A stretch of DNA of 64,000 bases, taken from NCBI GenBank assembly GCA_037039685.1, contig JAWNGF010000002.1:5642001-5706000 (forward strand), given 5' to 3'. Positions within the stretch are counted from its first letter, which is position 1. The number at the start of each line of letters is the position of its first letter. This document shows positions 23,123-33,281 of the stretch, piece after piece. The notes under the pieces are model-generated. The model was not told the DNA's origin. It ran no database searches and worked only from the letters and a program-made list of their open reading frames with translations. The position numbers and the translations under genes are program-made. The stretch comes from Ceratobasidium sp. AG-K. Taxonomy: Eukaryota > Basidiomycota > Agaricomycetes > Cantharellales > Ceratobasidiaceae.

Positions 23123-25358
23123 ATGATGGGCGATGACAAGATAGAGGACGAAGCCGGGTCACCCCTGAATTCCAATAGAGATCTCATTGGTAGTGCATCG
23201 GTGAGTGCCCAATCACTTTATGACACTACCTTCCACCTTGTCCGCATGCAGCCACAACGTTAAACACCCTATAGTCAATAAAGGATATTATAGCCGCCCT
23301 GGCCAAACGTGGCTGCTCGGACCTCACGCCGTCCATCGATTTAGCTGCATGTGGCGAGCATCCGTATGCAGGCGGGGGGTTTTGTGATGTGTATAAAGGA
23401 GCTTTGAGTTCTGGAAAGAAGATAGCTATCAAGTCTTTGAGGATATTCGAGAGATCGGGGGACGATCAGAATAGCGAGAGGACACGGATCCTCAAGGTTA
23501 GCCCGCAAAACGTAAGGCGAGTGTATTGATATAGTGTAGTTCCTCTTAGCGCGCCGCACGAGAGCTTTATCACTGGTCAAAGCCAAAGCACCCTAATGTA
23601 CTTCCCCTGATGGGGCTCGCCGTGTTCCGCGGACACATGTCCATGGTATCCGAGTGGATGGATAACGGCGACTTGGCTTCGTATGTTCAATGCAATCCAA
23701 CTGCAAACCGGATTGGCCTCGTAAGTGGCATTCATGGTATGCGCCTGAGGCGAACCCTGATTTGCTCTAGTGTATGGATGTTTGCGCAGGCTTACGCTAC
23801 ATTCACGTGAATGGCATGGTAAGCAAATTGAACGCGCTGAACAAAATGCTGTTTGGCTGAAAGATTACCTCACTAAGGTTCACGGCGATTTGAAAGCGGT
23901 AAGAGTTCAGCGTCTATCGCTGCTCTCCAAGTCTATCCTGGCTCATACTTATCATAGGCAAACGTTGTGGTCTCTCCGAGTGGTACAGCAATGATTACCG
24001 ATTTTGGCAATGCTCAGCTTCAAGACCTTTCTCTCATGTTTTCGAATACAACTAAGTCTAGTTTGTCGCTTCGATGGGCGGTATGCAACCTCCTCAGTTG
24101 TTCCTTGGTTTGTCTAATCCCGCGCACCAGGCACCCGAACTCTTCTGCGCGGAAACCACCTCGCGCTTGACCAAAGAGGCAGACGTGTATGCGTATGGAA
24201 TGGTCAGTTTTTGAATATATCGTCATCCCTTATGGTTGCTGATAGATTTTTTAGACTGTACTTGTACGTTCATATGCAATATATGTCTTTTTATGCAACA
24301 ATTACTAATGCTTCCTATCAGGAGGTGCTGACTGGTAAAGTGCCATTCGATGGGCTAAGTGATCATCAAGTTATAGTGAGGGTCGCATTCGAGCACAAGG
24401 CACCTTCACGCCCAATGGTTGGCGTAAGCGAGGAATTATGGGTGCTCCTGCAAGGCTGCTGGACCTTGGATTCATCTAAACGACTCGACATTGAGAGCGT
24501 TGAACTGCGGTTGGAAGCATTATACCCACGCTCACTTGAGCACACTTATGGACATAATAACCTAGGCAGCATCCCCCTTATGGTAAGTGGAGTCTTATCA
24601 CAGCTCGCAAGCGTGGTCTGATCTTTTATGCTACCTTTTACGCACGAAACTGCCATTAGATGAGTCAACCATCATCCCCGTTAACAGAGGCAAGCGGCCC
24701 GCTTGTATCTTCAATTAATGTCGAAGACTATGACCCCGAACAACTCAGGGGTTTGGCTGGGCTGGCAAATTCCCATTTTTTACAAGGTCGACTAGCCGAA
24801 GCAGAGTCTGTGGGTGTTAAGGTAATGCTTGCCCGGAGGCGAGTGCTGGGGAGCGAGCACGCCGACACAATACGGAGTATTATCGAACTTTCAATGACCT
24901 ACTACAGCCAAGGTCGACTGGCAGACTCCGAGTTACTCGATATCGAGGTCCTACTTGCTCGGAAGCGGGTGCTAGGAGAGATCCATCCCCTAACCTTGCA
25001 AGCCATCGAGGATCTTGCGAAGCGGTACTGTGAACAAGGTCGACTTGAGGAGGCAGAGGCACTGCAGGTGGAGGCCTTGAGTGCCTTGGAACGAGTATAT
25101 CGACAGGACCACTCCAATACATTACGTGGCATGACTGCCCTAGCAACGACATACTACAAGCAGGGCCGATTCGTGGACGCTGAGCTTTTGTATGTCAAGT
25201 TAGTGGAGACTCGCAAGCGGTTGCAGGGGTATGGGGAGTACCACCGCGATACTGTGCGGGACATGAAAAATCTCGCCGAAACATACAAGGCCCAAGGGCG
25301 TGCCACCCATTATGACGCGCTTATTGCCCAGGTCTACGAAATCACTGCAAGGCATTAA
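23123..25358 (+). CDS. Kinase-TPR protein C (best-preserved copy)
   Basis: Third paralog and the only one with no lesion seen. Exon 1 runs from ATG 23123 to 23200 (MMGDDKIEDEAGSP..., 26 codons), intron 23201-23274, then SIKDIIAALAKRGCSDLTPS. Kinase motifs: GGGFCDVYKG, AIKSL, RELYHW, HGDLKAANVV, TDFGNA, APELF, TVL microexon 24255-24263, EVLTGKVPFDGL, and LLQGCWTLDSSKRLDIE. An intron before 24661 separates the kinase from a linker (MSQPSSPLTEASGP) and about four diverged TPRs (FLQGRLAEAESVG, YSQGRLADSELL, CEQGRLEEAEALQ, YKQGRFVDAELL), ending at 25358. The kinase-plus-TPR order recalls plant brassinosteroid-signalling kinases, but that is an analogy only. Cytosolic signalling is the likely setting; there is no signal peptide or membrane segment. 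Confidence 0.8.
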
Positions 25359-26991
25359 CAACTTCCAGTTTCCCCGCATTTCTTCCTTTCATAGCTGTTT
25401 CTTTGCTTATTTAACTTGGGGTATATGTCTATTCCTTTCTGTGTTTCTTATAAATTCTCTCGCAATAAACTCGATCACGAGTATGAATTTGTACCTACAG
25501 CCGACAAGGCTATATAACTGTAATCTTACTACATAGCCGTAACAAATATGATGGATAAGAGACATGAGCCTCGAACAGTGATTTGAGGGAAGGGGCGCAG
25601 AGCCAGTGCGGGTGGCACCTTGTCCAACATATGTGAAGGGGCTATTATCATAGTCCAGACACTATTTGTGCGGGAAATAATATACGGAGCTCAATAACAT
25701 TCAAGACGGGAGAAAACCTGGTTCTCTTTTTGACGACTGAAATACCCGAGTTCAAGTGCAGCGACGGGCGGAGTGCTAGACAGAATGTGCTAATGCAGGC
25801 AGGTCCAACGCAGATCTAGAAGGCGTGACCACTGATAGTAGAAGTGCAAGGCCGATGAAAAAAGGTAGGATGGAAAGCTTCCTGGGATGCCCGGATCCGG
25901 GGGTACGTGCACACTACACTGGTACCCTGACTCCGGATCCGCTGACAGGTCTAGGCAAGTGTTGGCTATTTTTGATATTATTGCCGACTAGTGGCTGTTG
26001 GAGCGTAGCGCTACGGTGCACGTGACTGGTTCCCGCGCATGACCCGCCTCCTATCCTCGCCGAGTATTTAGCCGTTTGCCCCTGTTCACGTATCCTCAGT
26101 TGGCTTCGTTATCCACGCTGCCCGCTGAGTTATTGTTTCGTGCAGCGTCCACAGTGGCACGGGGCGGACCAGGAGCCATTCTAATGTACTGCGGCTTTAC
26201 TGCGTGAGTTGAGCACCATGGATATACTTATGTTGAAAATACCGCGGCGCTGGGAGCTAGGACCACCTGGGTGGCAATGCCACCCAGGTACTCCCGGCAT
26301 TTGCTGCTCATCTCGTCATCACTATTCTCGTCCCGTGCACCCGTAAATTATTTGTTGCTCACATCTATCTTCATCTCTGGGGATCGCACATCGTCGAAAA
26401 CAATTGCTGAGTTTAGGATATCATTGGGGTAACACGTATGTGAACGCATGGACCCGTCAGAAAAATGGCACTGATTTCAAATTAAATTTAGCCTGTGGAA
26501 AGACCTCGTTACAGTACTGCAAGGTAGCGATATAGTGCACCACGTTTTGGTAAATGGGTTATGGTCCAATTTCCAGAAATATGTTGCGCGAAGTTGAATT
26601 GTATTATGGGTTCGAAATGCGGGTGATAGTTCTACGGAGTTTGGTTTTGTCGCGAACCACTGCCAGTGTCACGAGGTCCCTGACAATACACCGAATGCGG
26701 GCCGATCGGATCCGACGTGGGACCGGCGCTCATATCGCTACCTGATGCGACATCAGCCTTCGACTTGACGGTTTCGGGTCCCGAATAATTATAGGTAGTA
26801 GGTGCGAATTATTTTAGCAAGTAAACTATGCTGAATCTTCGGGACCATGAGTCATTATCACAAATCGACGCCTTTGGCCCATCACCAGTCATCCTTCCCT
26901 ACCTTTCCACACCCCTTGGGCGATATTATACACCCGGCAAATTCGTCCAACTAAGTCCTTTGAAACGCAAACTCCCTAAAATTATCAGACC
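25359..26991. other. Long intergenic spacer, no gene seen
   Basis: About 1.6 kb between genes C and D. It holds a perfect 12-bp palindrome (26265-26289, listed separately) and no open frame with recognisable content. The promoter of gene D should be at its right end. Confidence 0.4.
26265..26289. repeat. Perfect 12-bp inverted repeat with a 1-nt loop
   Basis: ACCTGGGTGGCA at 26265-26276 is followed, after one A, by its exact reverse complement at 26278-26289. Short GGGAG/CTCCC segments extend the potential stem outside. It could be a hairpin, a dimeric protein-binding site or the core of an excised element; nothing nearby decides this. Confidence 0.7.
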
Positions 26992-29900
26992 ATGGACAGC
27001 AGGAGTTCGATCCCTGATATTAGCCAAGACTTCATTGGCAGTGCTACGGTAAGCCTCTTATTGATTGGGTGTAGTTAATATATTCTGTGTTTGAGAGGCT
27101 GATTCATGAGTATGAAGTCTATCAAGGATATTATAAGCACCCTAGCAGGACGCGGCTGTACAGATCTCACAACATCGATTGATTTAGCTGCCTGCAGCGA
27201 CTTTCCGCTCGCTGGAGGAGGGTTTTGCGACGTATACAAAGGAAGCACAAGGCAGGGTACAAAAATAGCGATTAAGTCATTGAGGCTATACGAGAGGCCG
27301 GGAAAAGATAACGATAAGGAGAAGCTCATAAAGGTTGGTCGATAGAAAGAGGGTTATCTGTGAATCGTTATTGATAATAGGCGGTGGATAGCGTGCGGCG
27401 AGGGAGCTGTATCATTGGTCCAAATTGAAGCATCCTAACGTGCTACCGTTGATGGGACTTGCTATGTTCCGGGGACACATGTCTATGATATCCGAGTGGA
27501 TGACCAACGGTAGTTTGTTGGCCTATGTTAACTCAAAAACGGGCATAGATCGAATTGGCCTTGTGAGTGCCGTATATTGCGGTTTGAAGGGCTTTGTTAA
27601 TTAGTGCTAGTGTATCGACATTTGCGCAGGACTGTCTTATATTCATGAGAACGAAATGGTAGGGCAAATCATGTCTATCGCCCTAAACTCATCACTGAAG
27701 TGATTTTCACACAGGTTCATGGGGACTTGAAAGCGGTAGGTTTCTCTACCCTTGTAAACCGGTTGACGCTGTAAGAACGTTATAGGCAAATATTATGGTC
27801 TCTACCGACGGCACCGCTATGATTGCCGACTTTGGCAGTTCTCAGCTGAAAGACCTTACACTGAAGTTCACAAACACAACAAACCTTAGTTTCTCGGTTC
27901 GATGGGCGGTACGAAACAATTCCATCACATCTTGAATGCAACCAACGCTCTTTATTAGGCGCCTGAACTCTTAGACGAATCTAATGGTTTGCATGTGAGC
28001 ATGAAAGCAGATGTATATGCGTTTGGGATGGTGCGTCTACAAAGCAATTATAATAAATTAAGTCACAGTTTTAACTAATTTGGGGATGATAGACCGTCCT
28101 AGTGAGCGTGCAATCGGCATTCAAGTCAGCAGGTTGCTTATACCTTTCGTGCAGGAGACCTTGACCGGCAAAGTTCCTTATGATGAGCTCACCGAGAATC
28201 AAGTTATGATTATGGTGGCAGTGAAACGCAAGATACCAGCCCGCCCAGCGGATGGGGTGAGCAATGATTTATGGGAAATAATTCAAAACTGCTGGAAATG
28301 GGAACAGTCTGAACGGCCCGAAATCAAAAGCGTTGGGGAGCAGCTGCTCGCCGCCTTTGCACGTCTTACAGTGGAAGCAGACGGATCGGATGATTCGGAC
28401 ATCAGCCAACTTAGGGCAAGTGTTCCTACTCACATGTATATCTATGTACTGATACGTGAAGGACGTCGCTAACTTGTTTCCAGATGGACGAGCTAGATGT
28501 TTCTCACCCAGAAGCCAGCATTGTGGCCACGCCAAGTGAACCGGGCCGTGAAAGGGTAAGGAGCCCCGACGGCCCAGTACCAGCTTACTGGAATAAAGAG
28601 CGACTAGTGGACATGGAATTACGGGAAGCCAAACTATTGGCCGCTCGAAAACAGCTACTTGGGCCGAGCCACCCCGACACACATACATAACATGGCGATG
28701 CTAGTGACCATATACCATCAGCAAGGTAGACTAGCGGAAGCAGAATACTTAGGAACTCAGGTACTGGCTGCTCGGAAGCAGGAACTTGGAGACGAACATC
28801 CCAACACACTACAAAGCGCAGCAATTTTAGTGTCGCTATATATCGATCAGGGTCAACTTGAAAAGGCGGAAGTGATGGGGAACGAATTGCTGTCAACTCA
28901 GAAACGCGTACTCGGGGAAAACCATTGCAGCACTCTGAAGTGTATGTCTCACCTGGCAACGACGTATGCCCAACAAGGTCGATTACCAGAAGCAGACTCA
29001 CTGGGGAACGAAGCGGTGGCCGCCCAGAAGAGAATATTAGGAAATTCCCATCCGGATACACTCCAGACCACGGTGGGGCTAGCGAGGACATATGCCAAAC
29101 AAGGTCGATTATCGGAGGCGGAGTTACTGGTTGATGAAGTACTGGCCACTTCGAAGCAACTACTTGTAAAAGACCATCCCGACTTGCTCAAGACCATCGC
29201 GGATCTTGCAAAAATATACCAAACTCAGGGTCGAATAGCGGAAGCAGAACCTCTGTATGCTGAGGTAGTGCTCGCTCGGAAGCGCGTACTTGGGGAGCGC
29301 CACCTACATACCCTCCATAGTATCGCGGATCTAGCGGGCACGTACCTCAAACAAGGGCGTCTTTTGGATGCGGAACCACTGTATGTCGAGTTGCTATTTT
29401 CTCAGAAGCAAGTGCTTGGAGAGCACCACCATGAGACTCTCCAAAGCATGGTGAACCTAGCAGGCGCATACCGCCGCCTGGGTAGGCTGGCGGAAGCAGG
29501 AGCATTGCTTTTCGAAGTATTATCCTCTCGAAAGCATATACTTGGACGAGAGCACCCCGACACACTACAAAGCATGGCGGATCTAGCAGACATATACTAT
29601 CACCAAGGTTGGTTGTCGAAGGCCGAGCTATTATACACGGAGGTGACAGCATCCCGGAAGCGAGTACTCGGAGACGACCATCTTGATACGCTACAGACAA
29701 TGGCAAACCTAGTACACACATATCATAACCAAGGTTTCGTTGTCGAGGCAGAGCTACTGTGCACCGAGGTGTTGGCTGCTCAGCAACGAGTTCTCGGAGC
29801 AGATCATCCCGATTCAATCCAGAGCGTGGCCGATCTCGCAGCAACATATCACTACCAGGGTCGAGTCACAGAGGCAGAACCACTGTGCGCCGAAGTACTA

Positions 29901-32190
29901 GCTGCTCGAAAACGGACACTCGGGAAAGATCATCCCAGCACTTTGCAGAGCATGATGGATCTGGCGAGTGTATACCATCGTCAAGGTCGAATCGAGGACG
30001 CAGAACCCCTATACTTGGAGGTAACGACGGCTCGGAAGCGAGTGCTCGGAGAGTTGCATCCCGATACGCTCGAGAGCATGGCAAACCTAGCTTACGCGTA
30101 TTACCACCAAGGGCGAGTGGCAGAGGCAGAAAGTTTGTACGTGGAAGTTGTCGCGACTCGCAAGCAAGTGCTAGGAGAAGACCATCCCGACTTGCTCCAA
30201 AGCATTGCAGACCTAGCGACAATATACCACACTCAGGGTCGACTAGCGGAAGCAGAGCCTCTGTATGCCGAAGTAGTGCTCGCTCGGAAACATGTGCTCG
30301 GAGAACGCCACCCCCGTACGCTCGAAAGCATAGCAGCTCTAGCAGAAACATATTTCAAACAAGGCCGACCGTTGGATGCGGAGTCATTGTACACTGAAGT
30401 GTTGGTCGCCCGAAAGCAAGTGCTCGGAGAACGCCACCCTGATACCTTACGGAGTATGGCAAACTTAGCGGACATATATCGCTACCTGGGTCAACTGACG
30501 AGGGCCAAACCTTTGTGCGTTGAGGTACTGGCATCTCGAAAATGGGTCCTTGGAGGGGACCACCCTGATACACTGCAGAGCATGGCGAACCTAGCAAACC
30601 TATACCATTGCCAAGGACAAATGATGGCGTCGGAGCCATTGTATGCTGAACTGGTGGCTGCTTATAAGCGGGTTTTCCGGGAGGACCACCCAAGCACGCT
30701 ACAGAGTATAACAGACCTGGCAAACGTCTACCACCGCCAAGGCCGAAATGCAGAAGCGGAGTCCTTATATCTCGAAGTAGTGGCTGCGCAAAAACGAGCT
30801 CTCGGAGAAGAGCATCCAGACACGCTGGGTAGTATGAAGAGCCTAGCGAAGAAGTACTACGAACAAGGTGGATTGACAAAGGCAGAACCCCTGTATGCTG
30901 AAATAGTGGCCGTTCAAAAGCGAGCTCTTGGAGAAGACCACCCCGATACGCAACGAAGCATAATAGATCTAGCAAAGAGGTACTACTCCTGTAAACGACT
31001 GGAGGAAGCACAGGGGCTATATGCCGAAGTAGCGGCCATGCGCAAGAAATTATTCGGAACAGAACACCCCGATACACTACAGAGCATGGTTGATCTAGCA
31101 GACACGTATTATGCGCGAGGTTGGTGCGCGGAGGCGGAACCACTGTATCTCGAAGTGATAGCCACTCGAAAATCCGTGCTGGAGAAGACCATCCTGATAC
31201 ACTCATACTATGACAGACCTTGCAAGGAAGTACTACAGCCAAGGTCGGCTGGCAGAGGCAGAGCCGCTTTACCTTAAGATGATCGATTTTCGAAAGCGAA
31301 TACTTGGAGAATACCACCCCGACACACTGCGGAGCATGACGAGCCTGGCGAAAAAGTACTATGATGATCGCCGAATAACGGAGGCAGAGATATTATGCTC
31401 TAAAGTGGTGACCGCTCGGACGCGAGTACTTGGGATACAACATCCTGACACTTTACAAAGCATGACAAACCTGGCGCATACATACCATCACCAAGGCCGT
31501 CTGACCGAGGCGGAGCCGCTACTTGCCATCGTGGTGTCCACCCAGAAGCAGGTACTCGGGCATAATCATCCCGATACGATACAAAGCTTAACAAACCTAG
31601 CAAACGTTTACCACTACCAGGGTCGACTAAAGGACGCAGCGCCACTATATGTTGAGGCTTTAGCTGCTCGAGAGCGAGTGTTTGGAAAATTCGATTACCA
31701 CACCCTTCAGAGCCTGGTAGATTTGGCAACGGTATGCTATAACCAAGGCCACATGTCGGAGGCAGAGTCGTTTTACATCGAGCTAATCTCTATCGCAAAA
31801 CGGGTGCTCGGAGAATCGCACCCTGGTACCCTAGAATTGATGCTGGATCTAGCGGATACTCAACGCTATCAGGGTCGGCTGGCAGAGGCGGAATCGCTCT
31901 CTGTGCAAGTACTGGCTGCTCGGAGAATAATACTTGGAGAAGATCACCCTGACACGTTAAAGAGCATGATCAACTTAGCGGACGTCTACTATACACAGGG
32001 TCGGCCGATACAAGCGGAATTACTAAGAGCTCGAAGCGCTGCTATCCAGAAGCAAGCCAGTGAAGAGAGCTCCCCAGCGATTACATGCACCTTACGTGGT
32101 TCCACAGGGATCTCCGAGACTGAAAATCGGAAACATTGGTACGACGAACTTAAGGCCATTGTTGGCGTACTAAAATTCAAAGATCAATAA
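26992..32190 (+). CDS. Kinase-TPR protein D with 27 TPR units; frame broken in places
   Basis: Fourth paralog. Exon 1 runs from ATG 26992 to 27048 (MDSRSSIPDISQDFIGSAT); exon 2 starts at 27118 with SIKDIISTLAGRGCTDLT. Kinase motifs: GGGFCDVYKG, AIKSL, RELYHW, HGDLKAANIMV, ADFGSS, APELLD, TVL microexon 28093-28101, and IIQNCWKWEQSERPEIK. A GC-AG intron (28416-28483) leads to a linker and the first, partial TPR. The frame then stops at TAA 28688-28690, where one extra base seems to be present. It resumes from 28692 as a huge TPR array to 31277, and after two apparent single-base losses near 31181 and 31208 continues from 31210 to the stop at 32188-32190. Restoring three small indels would give a kinase with 27 full TPRs. 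Sequencing error, allelic damage or true pseudogenisation are all possible. Confidence 0.7.
28700..32100 (+). repeat. TPR-coding array of gene D: 27 units of 126 bp
   Basis: Counting the (Q/L)G(R/Q)xxxAE helix signature gives 20 units up to about 31160 and seven more after the frame break. Units are diverged from each other, unlike those in gene A or the NLR gene. Units 4-7 resemble units 12-15 more than their neighbours (both sets have HPDLL, then xTQGR(I/L)AEAEPLYAEVVLARK, then a KQGR(L/P) unit, then an LG instead of QG unit), which indicates an 8-unit block duplication of about 1 kb. Confidence 0.8.
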
Positions 32191-33281
32191 ATTTACTATC
32201 TCTGTACGTACCCATGTGCAATTAGGAACGGAAATGGATGCTTACGACGGTCACGGATGATTTGCTACAGAGCGCCCTAACTGAGAAGTCTTTGCTCGAA
32301 ATTACTCATGCGGACTTTGCGTCAATTCTTGCAGATTGTCTGGCTCGCGGCTCGAAGGACTCAGATTAGGCCACGCTATAGGCCAGATCATATAAGCGCC
32401 GGACCGAAACGAGCATCCATTTCCTTCCCTATATAAAGTAGTGTGCTTGATTCATTGGACTTCCTTACTTAGTGTTTGTCATTCGTATTACTTTCTCTTA
32501 TGCTCAACCCTATGCGTGGATGTATGCAGTCGGTCATGTGATCATATGAAATAAGTACCTCAAGTTCGCAAGTTTGCCGGAAAAACCTCAGGTTGTACAT
32601 TGTACCTATTATCCAAGGGATAGGCCATAGTCCGCCTACGTTTTGCGCTTTCCCTTACTGGTAGCCGTTCCCGCTCGGAATCACTCGCCCGATTACTAGG
32701 TCTCGGCAACTGCCCACACGACGCCGGTCCACATCTAAAAATCTCGTTCAGTTTAACCTCTACGTCTGGTGTTCGAATTTTACCCTCCCCCACGGCGTTC
32801 GTCTCGGGGGTCGTGAGGCCGGGCCTTTTGCAATTTGGGTAAGAACAGAGCGCTTCAGAAAATCCTCCTCGACATCATGCATACAAGCACTAAATGGCTT
32901 TCATACTCATACTAACCTTCAATCGTGTCTGATCTCCTCCACATTCCTCCTTAAGTTCTACCCCCATGATTGATATTGGGAGCTTATCATGATAAAATAG
33001 ACCTGCCATCAAGGTGACGTTCAACAACGGTTATGATTGGATTCGCCCTTAGTATGGGAGCTACGCTCTTGAATATTTTCTGAGCGCGTCAAATCTCGAG
33101 AGCGCACCGTCTAAAACACGGCTAACATGTTGTGAGGCATCCATGCGTTGAAATATTGCGATTACGGTTCTATGTTACAGTACCGAATTAGTTACAAAAG
33201 ATAGATGGTCACGTGATTTTCTTGCCCTCCAAACTGTGTCCATCCTCGGCCGCTAACGAATCGTAATACTGCGGTTCCAGA
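32191..33281. other. Intergenic spacer, no gene seen
   Basis: About 1.1 kb between gene D and MKT1. No domain-bearing frame was seen. A GTTCGAATTTTACC stretch near 32770 recalls a tRNA B box but has no matching cloverleaf. Confidence 0.4.

Noticed and set aside
29759..30475. Long alternative-frame and opposite-strand ORFs inside the TPR arrays of gene D and of the NLR gene
   Set aside because: They are shadows: a 126-bp repeat keeps the same alternative frames open unit after unit. They carry repeated low-complexity residues without family motifs.
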